DNA of 64,000 nt from Fischerella sp. PCC 9431. Lineage in GTDB: Bacteria; Cyanobacteriota; Cyanobacteriia; Cyanobacteriales; Nostocaceae. The position numbers and the translations under genes were made by a program. A model generated the notes under the pieces. The model was not told the origin of the DNA and searched no databases. It worked only from the letters and a program-made list of their open reading frames with translations. Of the stretch, positions 37,375 through 46,546 are shown one piece after another; within the stretch, counting starts at the first letter, position 1; the number at the start of each line of letters is the position of its first letter. The stretch is taken from the NCBI RefSeq assembly GCF_000447295.1, contig NZ_KE650771.1, positions 5,266,147-5,330,146 of the forward strand, written 5' to 3'.

Positions 37375-38730
37375 ATGACCAAGTATAAATTACCATTTTC
37401 ATGCCATCCTGACCCTAAACTGCAATTTTCGTGGCATTGCGCCCAGTTTGGATTGCTAGTCTTGCCATTATTTCCACTATTGGGAAGTATACTTCTAGGT
37501 GTGGCGTTGTTAGGAACATGGTTAATAAAATACCGCAGAATTATTCGTCAACCCCAAAATTTGGGATTTGCGGTTTTAAGTATATTGCTCGTCATTAGTA
37601 CTGTCTTTGCTTTCAATCAAAAGGAGGCTATTCTCGGTCTATCGAATTTCTTACCATTTATTTTATTTTTTGCTGCTTTTAGTGTCTTAATCCAAACACC
37701 ACAACAACTGCGTCAGCTATCTTGGATTTTGGTAATCACTTCTGTACCAGTAGTCATCATTGGTTTAGGACAATTATTTTGGGGTTGGACAACACCATCA
37801 CTTTGGAAAAGTATTTTTGGTTGGGCGATCGCATCTGGAGGAAATCCACCCGGCCGTATGGCTTCTAGTTTCATGTACGCTAACACTTTAGCTGGTTATC
37901 TGATCATCGTGTTTGTGCTTGGGTTGGGTTTGTGGTTAGAAGCCTATCAGAAGTCAAGAGTTAATGATTCTCTACATTTTCGTCTCTCGATACCTCTGCG
38001 TTTCCCTTCTTCTACTGTGTCAGTTGTTTTGCTGACCTTGATAGTCATTCTTGATTTTATGGGGTTAATTTTAACCAATTCACGTAATGCATGGGCGATC
38101 GCTGTTTTTGCTTGTTTAATTTATGCACTTTATCAAGGTTGGCACTTTTTGGTTGCTGGTGTCACTGCCATGGCCACCAGTATACTTGTAGCTGCTTTTG
38201 CCCCTCTACCCATTGCTCAATTGTTTCGTAAATTAGTACCTGCTTACTTTTGGGCGCGGTTAAATGACCAAATGTATCCCGATAGACCAGTCGCTCTCCT
38301 CCGCAAAACTCAGTGGGAATTTGCTTGGTCATTAACTCAGGAACGTCCTTGGACTGGTTGGGGTTTACGCAATTTTACCCACCTTTACAAAGCAAAAATG
38401 CATATTTGGTTAGGTCATCCCCACAACTTTTTTTTGATGCTTTCTGCTGAAACCGGCTTACCCGCAACTTTGTTATTTTGTGCTTTACTAGGCTGGATAT
38501 TCATTGCAGGTATGCAACTGTTATTAAATTCAAAAGCTCTCAAAGCCGAAGATAAATTAATATTTTTTAGTTATCAAGTTGTATTTGGAGTTTGGGTATT
38601 ATTTAATACGGCAGATGTGACGCTCTTTGATTTGCGACTTAATACCCTTTCATGGTTAATTATTGCTGGCATTTCCGGTGTAGTTTATCGCTATAGTCAT
38701 TACGATAAATTGATTGCTAAACACACTTAG
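37375..38730 (+). CDS. O-antigen ligase/IctB-type polytopic membrane protein
   Basis: The protein (about 451 residues from this ATG) has ten or more transmembrane segments and the Wzy/O-antigen-ligase pattern: LTNSRNAWAIAVFACLIYAL, then RPWTGWGLRNFTHLYKAKMH and IWLGHPHNFFLMLSAETGLP with the family His residues in HPHN. The same family includes cyanobacterial IctB, once linked to inorganic-carbon use. A role in polysaccharide ligation or export is more general; I cannot decide between them. An ATG at 37354 is in frame, but it lies in the low-complexity ATGACTAATGAC repeat, so 37375 was preferred with limited confidence. Confidence 0.85.
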   Translation: MTKYKLPFSCHPDPKLQFSWHCAQFGLLVLPLFPLLGSILLGVALLGTWLIKYRRIIRQPQNLGFAVLSILLVISTVFAFNQKEAILGLSNFLPFILFFAAFSVLIQTPQQLRQLSWILVITSVPVVIIGLGQLFWGWTTPSLWKSIFGWAIASGGNPPGRMASSFMYANTLAGYLIIVFVLGLGLWLEAYQKSRVNDSLHFRLSIPLRFPSSTVSVVLLTLIVILDFMGLILTNSRNAWAIAVFACLIYALYQGWHFLVAGVTAMATSILVAAFAPLPIAQLFRKLVPAYFWARLNDQMYPDRPVALLRKTQWEFAWSLTQERPWTGWGLRNFTHLYKAKMHIWLGHPHNFFLMLSAETGLPATLLFCALLGWIFIAGMQLLLNSKALKAEDKLIFFSYQVVFGVWVLFNTADVTLFDLRLNTLSWLIIAGISGVVYRYSHYDKLIAKHT

Positions 38731-38849
38731 TATAAAAACTATTCTCAAAACTATCTACCTGAGAATTTTGAAGCGAATAACTTAAGTATATACACAGGTG
38801 GCATCTAAATCTTGAGTTAATAAAATTACTGATATCACGTCTGTGACTG

Positions 38850-38965
38850 TGAGTGTGACTAATCACACATTAGTCACTGTTGCTGATTGTTGGGAAGGTG
38901 TAGGTACACCCTTAGCGGTGTTATCCTGCAAAACGGGCATCTTTAATTGAAGATGCCCTTTTTTA
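38850..38965 (+). ncRNA. Possible small structured RNA ending in an intrinsic terminator
   Basis: GTGACTAAT-CACAC-ATTAGTCAC (about 38855-38877) forms a 9-bp perfect hairpin. GGTGTAGGTACACC and GGTGT follow as further short pairing elements, then the terminator at 38935-38964. The segment lies 120 bases beyond the upstream stop codon. It may be a 3' UTR or a separate small RNA; no convincing promoter was found, so confidence is low. Confidence 0.35.
38935..38964 (+). terminator. Intrinsic terminator
   Basis: GGGCATCTT (38935-38943), loop TAATTG, AAGATGCCC (38950-38958), followed directly by TTTTTT. This is the clearest Rho-independent terminator in the window. Confidence 0.9.
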
Positions 38966-39273
38966 ATATAAAAATCTAAAATAGACTTATCCGAAAATTA
39001 TGTTTTAACCTTTGTTGTACAAAGCTACTCAGAAGAAAATCACAGACTCCAGTCAATCCTAAAATTTTGCCCTACACCTCACTCACTCTGATGCGATCGC
39101 TCTGATTGAAATTATCTTAAAATAAGATAGACTATACAAAAATTCATGCTCTTTGGTACTCTGCCAAAGTTAAATCATACAAAAGTGTAATACCAGGAGT
39201 AGGACAACCAAAACTGGTGGCTTCAACCCCCAAACCCCAAGGTGATCAGCCTTTGGGAATTATAATATATTAA

Positions 39274-40950
39274 ATGTTAATTAGTGCTGAACTACTGCTG
39301 CAATACCATCGCTGTAAGCGCCGACCTTATTTAGATATCCACGGTGACTTCAGGGAAACAGATGGTGCAAACGATTTGCTGATCAAATTGCAGCGAGACA
39401 AAATTGCTTATCAAAAAACAGTCCTCACACAGTGGAATTCTTTGCGACCCAGTTATCCCCAAGGTGACTGGTACAGAGGTCAAACTGCAACTATTGAGTT
39501 AATGCAGCAGGGTGTAGAGTGTATTTATCATGGTGTGTTGTTAACTCAATACTCTGACATACACTTGCACTCATATGATTCTCTGGATACAGAAAACGAA
39601 GATTTTTCAGTGTCCTCCCTTTTAGATTTCCCCGCGTCTGCTTCAGTTTCACCAGTTTATTCTGATTTAGAAAGATATACCCTACTAAGTCGTCCAGATT
39701 TATTGATAAAAAAGCCGGGAAAATCTTGCTTTGGAGATTGGATGTATTTTCCAGTGAATATCGAACTCGGAAAACGTCCTAAGCAAGAATATCAAACTGT
39801 AGCAGCATTTCACGCCCAAATTTTGGCGATGGTGCAGCAAGCAGAACCAGAAACGCCTTGGCTAATTTTACGCGGTAAAGAGGCTAGATATCCAGTAGAT
39901 TTAACCAAAGCAATGCCACAAATGCATCGGATTTTGTGGGAATTGATTCAAACTCTAGAAACCAATAAAGCACCAGAGATATTTATTAGTCGTCAAAAGT
40001 GTAATCTTTGTCATTGGTACAGTAGTTGTTATGCGATCGCTCAATCTCAAAAACACCTGTCTCTACTCCCAGGGATTACACCAGTTCGCTATACTCAACT
40101 ACAAGAACTAGAGATCACCACACTAGAATCTTTAGCTCAAACAAGTCCAACTTTATTAGAAAATTTACCTGGTTTTGATAGCCAAGTTGCTTGTAAAGTT
40201 ATAGTCCAAGCTCAATCTGTAATTGAAAATCGCCCACTGGTCCTACCTGTTCGTAACGAAATTTCCACTGTGGCTGAGGATAACCTCACCACAAATGGAT
40301 CTACAATAGCCAGTGAGATGAATCAACAGCAGAATTTATTGCTACTTTCTCCCCAGCAAATTAATTCCCTGAGTTTTACTAGTTCCTCTTCAGATATATT
40401 TACAGCACCGATTGAGCTTTACTTTGATATTGAAGCTCAACCAGATTTGAATCTAGATTACTTATTAGGTGTTTTGGTTGTTGATAGACAAACCAACACA
40501 GAAAATTTTTATTCTTTATTAGCGGAAAAATTAGAAGATGAAGAGTTAATATGGCAGCAATTTTTGGATTTGGTGTCGCAATATCCTCATGCACCAATTT
40601 ATCATTTTTGCGTTTACGAATATGACACAGTAAAACGGCTAGCCAAACTCTATCATACTCCCAATGCTGCGGTACAGCCCATACTGAATCGGTTTGTAGA
40701 TGTCTATGAAAAACTTACCCAAAATGTAGCATTGCCTGTGGAGAGTTACGCCTTAAAAGCGATCGCCCGTTGGTTGGGTTTTGAGTGGCGTCATCCCGAA
40801 GCAAGTGGTGCTAAGTGCATATACTGGTATGATCAGTGGTTAAAGACAGGCGATCGCAGTTTATTAGAAAAGATTCAATCTTACAATGAAGATGATTGTC
40901 GTGCTACGCGCAGTGTGAAAGACTGGCTCGTTAACTTTTTTGCCAACTGA
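39274..40950 (+). CDS. TM0106-family RecB-like nuclease with RNase H-like C-terminus
   Basis: The 558-residue protein has an N-terminal PD-(D/E)XK nuclease (Asp142 in RPDLL, Glu164 and Lys167 in NIELGK). It carries a Cas4/AddB-like iron-sulfur Cys pattern: Cys14 near the N-terminus and Cys243, Cys246, Cys252 in CNLCHWYSSC. Residues about 265-320 look like a helix-hairpin-helix region (LQELEITTLESLAQTSPTLL). The C-terminal part is a YprB-type RNase H-like exonuclease (ELYFDIEAQPDLNLDYLLGV, then YNEDDCRATRSVKDWLV). It probably acts in DNA repair or recombination. No CRISPR genes are near. Confidence 0.85.
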   Translation: MLISAELLLQYHRCKRRPYLDIHGDFRETDGANDLLIKLQRDKIAYQKTVLTQWNSLRPSYPQGDWYRGQTATIELMQQGVECIYHGVLLTQYSDIHLHSYDSLDTENEDFSVSSLLDFPASASVSPVYSDLERYTLLSRPDLLIKKPGKSCFGDWMYFPVNIELGKRPKQEYQTVAAFHAQILAMVQQAEPETPWLILRGKEARYPVDLTKAMPQMHRILWELIQTLETNKAPEIFISRQKCNLCHWYSSCYAIAQSQKHLSLLPGITPVRYTQLQELEITTLESLAQTSPTLLENLPGFDSQVACKVIVQAQSVIENRPLVLPVRNEISTVAEDNLTTNGSTIASEMNQQQNLLLLSPQQINSLSFTSSSSDIFTAPIELYFDIEAQPDLNLDYLLGVLVVDRQTNTENFYSLLAEKLEDEELIWQQFLDLVSQYPHAPIYHFCVYEYDTVKRLAKLYHTPNAAVQPILNRFVDVYEKLTQNVALPVESYALKAIARWLGFEWRHPEASGAKCIYWYDQWLKTGDRSLLEKIQSYNEDDCRATRSVKDWLVNFFAN

Positions 40951-40996
40951 GTTATGATATCGTGTTGTTGAATTTTATGATCAGCAACACTTACCA

Positions 40997-42184
40997 ATGC
41001 AACTAGTTAAAAAAATATTGAAATTTCCCAAATTTCTTTTATTTTTGCTTGCAATTTTCATCATTAGTATTTTATTCAGTAATTTTAGAACATCAGCCGT
41101 TGAAATTGCAGATATAAAATTTATTGGTTCTACTGCTTTACCTAAAGGTTTTTTATTTCAAAAAACTGAAGTAGGTGGTTTATCTGGAATTACTTATGAT
41201 CCTAAAAATGACCTGTACTATGCTATATCCGATGACCGTAGTAACAAAGCTGCGGCTCGTTTTTATACTCTCAAAATCAACCTGAGCAAAGGTTCTCTTC
41301 AAGATGGTGACGTGACTATTGTTGGCGTCACTCCATTAATTAATGAAGCTGGGAAAAATTTTAGCCCTGGTAGTATAGATGCAGAAGGAATAGCTTTAAC
41401 TAGCAAGTCAACAATATTTATTTCTTCTGAAGGTGATGCTAATCAATTAATCAATCCCTTTATCAAAGAGTTTTCTCTCTCTTCTGGTAGCGAATTAAGA
41501 ACATTACCAATTCCCAACAAATTTTTGCCCGAAAAAAGTGGAAAAAAAGGTATCCGCAACAACTTAGCTTTTGAAAGTCTCACCATTACACCGAATGAAA
41601 ATAGTTTATTCACAGCCACAGAAAATGCTCTCATTCAAGATGGTTCCGAAGCAAAGCCAAATACTAGTAGTCCGTGTCGAATTTTGCAATATAATCTCTT
41701 GACAAATCAACCAACAAAAGAATTTCTTTATCAGACTGAAGCGATCGCACCATTTTTGAATTTTTCTCGCAAATTTGCTAGTGGGATACCTGATTTAGTT
41801 GCTCTTGATAATCAGGGACATTTTCTGAGTTTAGAACGGAGTTTTACTGGCTTAGGATTTTATATTGCGCTGTTTCAAGTTTCTTTAGAAAGAGCAACAG
41901 ATATTTATAATATTAACAGTCTGTTAGCATCTAGTTCTCCAAATATCAAACCAGTTCAGAAAAAATTACTATTTGATTTGAGAAAGCTTGACGTATTTTT
42001 AGATAATGTAGAAGGTTTAACTCTGGGTCCCAAATTACCAAATGGACAGCGTTCATTAATTCTGGTCAGCGACAACAATTTTAATTCTCTACAACGTACG
42101 CAATTTTTAGCTTTTGAACTGAAGATCGAATCACCTTTGATTAGATTGTTACGTCGTTTGAGAAATCTTAATTTCCAGCGTTAA
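40997..42184 (+). CDS. Phytase-like esterase-domain exported protein
   Basis: The 395-residue protein has an N-terminal membrane/signal segment (FLLFLLAIFIISILFSNFRT) and the 'esterase-like activity of phytase' domain: GGLSGITYDPKNDLYYAISD, DRSNKAAARFYTL, IDAEGIALTSKSTIFISSEG, NLAFESLTITPNENSLFTAT and DNVEGLTLGPKLPNGQRSLI with VSDNNF. Substrate unknown; a periplasmic phosphoesterase-like role is possible. It follows the nuclease gene by 46 bp. Confidence 0.85.
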   Translation: MQLVKKILKFPKFLLFLLAIFIISILFSNFRTSAVEIADIKFIGSTALPKGFLFQKTEVGGLSGITYDPKNDLYYAISDDRSNKAAARFYTLKINLSKGSLQDGDVTIVGVTPLINEAGKNFSPGSIDAEGIALTSKSTIFISSEGDANQLINPFIKEFSLSSGSELRTLPIPNKFLPEKSGKKGIRNNLAFESLTITPNENSLFTATENALIQDGSEAKPNTSSPCRILQYNLLTNQPTKEFLYQTEAIAPFLNFSRKFASGIPDLVALDNQGHFLSLERSFTGLGFYIALFQVSLERATDIYNINSLLASSSPNIKPVQKKLLFDLRKLDVFLDNVEGLTLGPKLPNGQRSLILVSDNNFNSLQRTQFLAFELKIESPLIRLLRRLRNLNFQR

Positions 42185-42404
42185 GGAAATAAATCCCCTG
42201 TTTCCTGATGTAAATCTACAACTTCGGTCAAAGCGATCGCTTAGCGGCTCCTTTGGAGTATCGCCTTACAGATGAGCTTACCCTGCCATGTTGGCTTTTT
42301 GGGTAATTAGACAAACTAGGTCAATGTCCTCAAAGATTCATATAGGTTTGTGATAATATGGGAGACTGCTGCATAAATTATAGAAATAGACAACTAACTC
42401 AATC

Positions 42405-42674
42405 ATGGCTCTGACGCAACAGCGCAAACTGGAGATTATCTCCCAATACCAAGTACACGAAACCGACACTGGCTCTGCCGATGTTCAAGTTGCCATGCTG
42501 ACGGAACGTATTAACCGTCTTAGTGAACATCTGCAAGCCAATAAAAAAGACTTTTCTTCCCGTCGAGGATTGTTAAAGTTGATCGGTCAGCGTAAACGTC
42601 TTTTATCCTATATACAGAAAGATAGTCGAGAACATTATCAAGCTTTGATTGCTCGTCTCGGCATTCGTGGATAG
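42405..42674 (+). CDS. rpsO: 30S ribosomal protein S15
   Basis: The 89-residue protein is a full S15: [40 protein letters not shown] and [20 protein letters not shown]. It binds the central domain of 16S rRNA. The upstream 220 bases contain a HIP1-associated repeat (GCGATCGCTTAGCGGCTCC near 42233). pam68-like follows 12 bp downstream, an order common in cyanobacteria. Confidence 0.97.
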   Translation: MALTQQRKLEIISQYQVHETDTGSADVQVAMLTERINRLSEHLQANKKDFSSRRGLLKLIGQRKRLLSYIQKDSREHYQALIARLGIRG

Positions 42675-42686
42675 GAACTCCTTATT

Positions 42687-43151
42687 ATGCCTGCTGAATC
42701 TGATCGCTTGCCATTTGAACCGAATAAAAAGCGTCAAAAACCTGCTAAGGCAGAAAGTAAACCCCCAATTGTTAAGCAAGAGCCTGTAAAAAAGGAAAAG
42801 AAAAAACCACGTTATAGCAAAGAAGAAGTTGCGATTCCCCAAGTCGTTAGCCAACGAATGATGCGTCGTGTGGCTGGTTTTGCTGGAGTGCCAACTTCTT
42901 TGGGAATTATGACCTTGGTTGTTAGCTATTTCCTTCTCACCAACACTAACATCAAACTACCTCCCGTCGCCGTTTTATTGGTGAATATGGGATTTTTTGG
43001 TTTAGGTGTATTGGGAATATCTTACGGTGTTCTTTCTGCCTCTTGGGATGAAGATAGAACCGGAACTCTCTTGGGTTGGAATGATTTTACTACCAACTTT
43101 GGACGGATGGTGTCAGCTTGGCGTGAATCTCGGCAAAAAAAGAATACATAA
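42687..43151 (+). CDS. PAM68-family protein (DUF3464)
   Basis: The 154-residue protein has a Lys/Pro-rich N-terminal region (KKRQKPAKAESKPPIVKQEP) and two transmembrane helices (VPTSLGIMTLVVSYFLLTNT; PVAVLLVNMGFFGLGVLGIS). GVLSASWDEDRTGTLLGWND at the end is the family signature. PAM68 in plants and its cyanobacterial relatives assist early photosystem II assembly in the thylakoid membrane. Likely cotranscribed with rpsO. Confidence 0.92.
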   Translation: MPAESDRLPFEPNKKRQKPAKAESKPPIVKQEPVKKEKKKPRYSKEEVAIPQVVSQRMMRRVAGFAGVPTSLGIMTLVVSYFLLTNTNIKLPPVAVLLVNMGFFGLGVLGISYGVLSASWDEDRTGTLLGWNDFTTNFGRMVSAWRESRQKKNT

Positions 43152-43490
43152 TTTCTAGCGCTCAGAGACTCAGAAAATAGCTGATCTGGAATGCGTATTG
43201 GGTAAGTTTAAGAAAAGTGTTGAAGTTATTAAACTTCAACATTGCTAAACTCAGTAAAAATTAATATTCTTTTAATCCAATACAAACAGCAAAACTTCTG
43301 AGCGCTCTATTTTTTATTGGCATTCTCAAAGTGATTTATTAAATAATTGCTATAGATTCGTAACAATCAAAAGAGATTTGTGCTAAAGCGCAAAGAAAAA
43401 ACTAAAAGCCACAAACTCTACCTGAATTTCTTAGATATTAGATATTAGACAGATAATAATTAATAGCAACTAGCAATTAGCAACTGAAAC
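43152..43490. other. Intergenic region upstream of aroF
   Basis: 339 AT-rich bases. Short inverted elements GTTGAAGTT/AACTTCAAC occur near 43219-43241 and could terminate the rpsO-pam68 transcript. A repetitive TTAGCAATTAGCAACT stretch precedes aroF. No gene recognised. Confidence 0.45.
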
Positions 43491-44549
43491 ATGATTGTAG
43501 TCATGAAAATTGGTTCCCCTGAAGCGGAAGTTAACCGCGTGAGCGAGGAACTTACCACTTGGGGGCTGACACCAGAAAGAATTGTTGGAAAACACAAAGT
43601 CGTAATTGGTCTAGTTGGTGAAACAGCCGACTTAGACCCCCTGCAAATTCAGGAAGTTAGTCCTTGGATTGAGCAAGTATTACGGGTAGAAAAGCCTTAT
43701 AAACGCGCTAGCCGTCAATATCGTCACGGAGAAGCGTCTGAAGTAGTCGTCAATACTCCTGATGGGCCTGTTATCTTTGGCGAACACCACCCCTTAGTAG
43801 TTGTGGCTGGCCCCTGCTCCGTCGAAAATGAACAAATGATTATTGAGACGGCGCAACGTGTCAAAGCTGCGGGAGCTAGATTTCTCCGTGGTGGTGCTTA
43901 CAAACCCCGGACTTCGCCTTACGCTTTCCAAGGTCATGGTGAAAGCGCTTTAGAATTACTCGCAGCCGCGCGGTCAGCTAGTGGGCTGGGTATTATTACA
44001 GAAGTTATGGACGCTGCTGACCTGGACAAAATCGCAGAAATTGCTGATGTTGTCCAAGTAGGAGCAAGAAATATGCAAAATTTCTCCCTACTCAAAAAAG
44101 TAGGGGCGCAACCAAAACCAATTTTACTGAAGCGGGGAATGTCAGCAACTATTGAAGAATGGTTGATGGCTGCTGAGTATATTTTGGCGGCGGGAAATCC
44201 AAATGTGATTTTGTGCGAGCGAGGAATTCGTACCTTTGACCGTCAATATACACGTAATGCTTTAGATATATCAGCTATACCAGTTTTACGAAACCTGACT
44301 CACCTACCAATCATGATTGATCCTAGTCATGGTACTGGTTGGGCTGCTTATGTCCCTTCGATGGCAATGGCGTCTATTGCTGCTGGGTGTGATTCCTTAA
44401 TGATTGAGGTTCACCCCAACCCGAAGAAAGCTTTGTCAGACGGGCCTCAATCTCTGACACCAGAGGCTTTTGATCAGTTAATGCAAGAACTAGCAGTCAT
44501 TGGTAAGGCTGTCGGACGTTGGCCACAACCAGCTGCGGCTTTGGCTTAA
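43491..44549 (+). CDS. aroF: 3-deoxy-7-phosphoheptulonate synthase (DAHP synthase)
   Basis: First enzyme of the shikimate pathway; condenses PEP with erythrose 4-phosphate. The 352-residue protein is the I-beta type: a ferredoxin-like N-terminal domain (MIVVMKIGSPEAEVNRVSEE) followed by the barrel with VVVAGPCSVENEQMIIETAQ, FLRGGAYKPRTSPYAFQGHG, GARNMQNFSLLKKVG, PILLKRGMSATIEEWLMAAE, ERGIRTFD and PIMIDPSHGTGW. Metal and substrate residues are intact. Aromatic amino acids may bind the N-terminal domain for feedback control in this class. Confidence 0.96.
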   Translation: MIVVMKIGSPEAEVNRVSEELTTWGLTPERIVGKHKVVIGLVGETADLDPLQIQEVSPWIEQVLRVEKPYKRASRQYRHGEASEVVVNTPDGPVIFGEHHPLVVVAGPCSVENEQMIIETAQRVKAAGARFLRGGAYKPRTSPYAFQGHGESALELLAAARSASGLGIITEVMDAADLDKIAEIADVVQVGARNMQNFSLLKKVGAQPKPILLKRGMSATIEEWLMAAEYILAAGNPNVILCERGIRTFDRQYTRNALDISAIPVLRNLTHLPIMIDPSHGTGWAAYVPSMAMASIAAGCDSLMIEVHPNPKKALSDGPQSLTPEAFDQLMQELAVIGKAVGRWPQPAAALA

Positions 44550-44625
44550 AACCAGAGAAAGACGCGGGGAAAAAAGACGCGGTGACAAGGGAGAGTATTT
44601 TTGACACTCTCTCCCCATGTCATAG

Positions 44626-44680
44626 TTTGTAGTAAGCACTTTAGTGCTTAAAAAATAAGGACTAAAGTCCTGACTACGAA
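44626..44680. repeat. Dispersed double palindrome
   Basis: TAAGCACT-TT-AGTGCTTA (44633-44650) and AGGACT-AA-AGTCCT (44658-44671) lie inside outer GTAGT/ACTAC arms. The core matches the palindrome at 23094-23140. It lies between the convergent aroF and lipoprotein genes and probably serves as terminator for both. Confidence 0.6.
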
Positions 44681-44714
44681 CTTTCTCATCGATCAATTTC
44701 AACTTGAGGGAGTA

Positions 44715-45584
44715 CTAGCGTCTTCTGCTACCAAAGCCACTGCTACGACGACTTGAAGAACTACGACCGCTACCAAAACCTCTACTAGAATTGCGTCTAG
44801 TAGAGCTAGAGTTACCAGAGGGTCTGAGGGTACTACTACCATAACCAGAACCAGTAGCACGATTACCAGTATTAGTACGTGGGCTGGTGCGTACGGTAGA
44901 GGTATTGGAATTTCTGCGAATATTTCCTGTTGTGCGGAAAGCTGTACGATTTCTGACTGCTGCTGGTGGCTGATTGTAACGACTCCGGTAGCTGGAAACT
45001 GCATCGTTATAGCTTCTGCCATAACCGCCGTAACCAGTCAAGGTTACTCCTGGCTGATACACAGGTGGTACATAGTACTGGGGTCTGAACAACAGACTAC
45101 CAAGGGCTTGACCAGCTAAAGCACCAGCAAAAGGTGTCCAAAAACTACTTTGTTGACGGACGATTACTGTCTCCTGTTGTCCGGTTTGAGGATTTGTCTG
45201 AGTTTGGGTGACGTTGTGGACGTACTCAATTTTAAAGTCTTCTGTTAAGTACATCGCCGGCTGTCCGTTTTCCACTTTCAGGTAAGTTTTTTTACCCTGT
45301 TTAATTTCATCATCGGTCAGCCGTGCCATTTGCAAATTTTCGGTTCTTACAGTTGGGGGCGTAGCGTTGAGCAAAAACAGCGTATACACCCCATCAGCAT
45401 CGTCATATGTAGCTTGTTGGACTGGATACTGACCATCAGTCAACTTACTAATGTTTGTTGTCTGATTGCTATTATTAGCTTGTGGCTGATTTTGATTTGC
45501 TCCACCGCCGCAGGCAACTGTGGTTAAACACAAACTCAACGTTAAAACAATTACTGTTAATTTACGCAAAATTTTCATCAGCAT
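44715..45584 (-). CDS. Lipoprotein with Ser/Gly/Arg-rich C-terminus
   Basis: The 289-residue protein has a lipoprotein signal (ILRKLTVIVLTLSLCLTTVA with lipobox Cys, then GGGANQN). A central domain follows with DDADGVYTLFLLNATPPTVR, TDDEIKQGKKTYLKVENGQP and VRQQSSFWTPFAGALAGQAL, then a low-complexity C-terminus rich in Ser, Arg and Gly. The family is common in cyanobacteria but its function is unknown. It is preceded on the same strand by the DUF1517-like gene, 115 bp away. Confidence 0.8.
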   Translation of the reverse strand: MLMKILRKLTVIVLTLSLCLTTVACGGGANQNQPQANNSNQTTNISKLTDGQYPVQQATYDDADGVYTLFLLNATPPTVRTENLQMARLTDDEIKQGKKTYLKVENGQPAMYLTEDFKIEYVHNVTQTQTNPQTGQQETVIVRQQSSFWTPFAGALAGQALGSLLFRPQYYVPPVYQPGVTLTGYGGYGRSYNDAVSSYRSRYNQPPAAVRNRTAFRTTGNIRRNSNTSTVRTSPRTNTGNRATGSGYGSSTLRPSGNSSSTRRNSSRGFGSGRSSSSRRSSGFGSRRR

Positions 45585-45699
45585 TTAACTATCTTCTCAT
45601 CTTCGAGCTTAACAATTTCTCAATTAAATTGGGGATGGATGGGTGTTTATTGTTGTTAGTTAGTTGTTCCAAACAACAATCAACCATCAACAAATACTA

Positions 45700-46293
45700 T
45701 TACAAAGGTATCAACTCTGGGTAGTATTGCAAAAGTTGATCATTAGTGAGTTCATCGCCTAGTTGGGCAGGTGAAAAATGTACCTGAATTGCTTGGAGTT
45801 TATGGTTATAATGCAAATTAATTAAAGCTTTGAAACCTTCTTTCAAGGCGTAGGTATTGGCGAGGTCGGTTTCTAATTCTGGTACTTCTCCTTGATAAGC
45901 AATTGTAATCATGACGACAACGTTGCGGGTTACAGGTAGAGAAAAAGAGTCATTATAATCAGACTCAGAACTGAAATCTGGCTCACTTTTATAACGTTGA
46001 GCAGAGTCTGTAAACAACTCGTTCACATAATCTCCCGCTTCGCCTTCATTCCAAAATACATCACCTTCATTGGCAGCAGAAAGCCAATATTCATCGTATT
46101 GCAGTAAAGTTTGGCAAAGTTCTACTAATCCTTCTCCCAAAACATTTAGATCACCATCAGAATCCATTGCTTCCCGCGCACCATGATTTAATACTCCCAA
46201 AATTGGTGCAACTTCAGAGCCTGCTAAATGTAACATAATACGACAGACTACGTAGCGAGTCTTACCCATCATTCGATTAAAGGAATCGCGCAT
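45700..46293 (-). CDS. DUF1517-like protein
   Basis: The 197-residue protein starts MRDSFNRMMGKTRYVVCRIM and contains LHLAGSEVAPILGVLNHGAR, EGLVELCQTLLQYDEYWLSA, EGDVFWNEGEAGDYVNELFT and VVVMITIAYQGEVPELETD. I place it by memory with the DUF1517-type proteins of cyanobacteria and plastids; the assignment is moderate and no enzymatic motif is visible. Soluble, without signal peptide. Confidence 0.7.
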   Translation of the reverse strand: MRDSFNRMMGKTRYVVCRIMLHLAGSEVAPILGVLNHGAREAMDSDGDLNVLGEGLVELCQTLLQYDEYWLSAANEGDVFWNEGEAGDYVNELFTDSAQRYKSEPDFSSESDYNDSFSLPVTRNVVVMITIAYQGEVPELETDLANTYALKEGFKALINLHYNHKLQAIQVHFSPAQLGDELTNDQLLQYYPELIPL

Positions 46294-46510
46294 TTTTACT
46301 CCTAAGATTTGGTTTGTGATTCGTGATTATATAGTTTTTTATTTACCACTACTTACTATTTATAGGACTTCTATAGCCAATCTGATTTGATTTGGTGAAT
46401 TACTCCTAGAGTCCAAGAAGGAATTCAATTTTGTGCTACTACTGACACAAATCAGAAAAATAACGATCGCCTGAATCAGCTTTTTTGCACAAATCACTTA
46501 AAATGTAAAG

Positions 46511-46540
46511 ACCCGGTTTGTCATCAGCCAAAAGCCGGGT
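46511..46540 (+). promoter_or_regulatory. Leader hairpin before the ABC operon
   Basis: ACCCGG (46511-46516) and CCGGGT (46535-46540) pair around an 18-nt loop, ending 6 nt before the ATG at 46547. It could be an attenuator or a translation-affecting leader structure. A second possible start (ATG 46568) lies after it. Confidence 0.4.
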
Positions 46541-46546
46541 TTATTC

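Larger units (their letters stand above)
38731..39273. other. Intergenic region with structured segment and terminator
   Basis: 543 bases. It holds the possible structured RNA at 38850-38965 with a strong terminator. From 38965 to 39273 it is AT-rich, with a HIP1-like site near 39093 and no gene recognised. Confidence 0.45.

Noticed and set aside
37155-37382. 75-codon minus-strand frame
   Set aside because: Covers the small inverted-repeat element and low-complexity repeat; no coding features.
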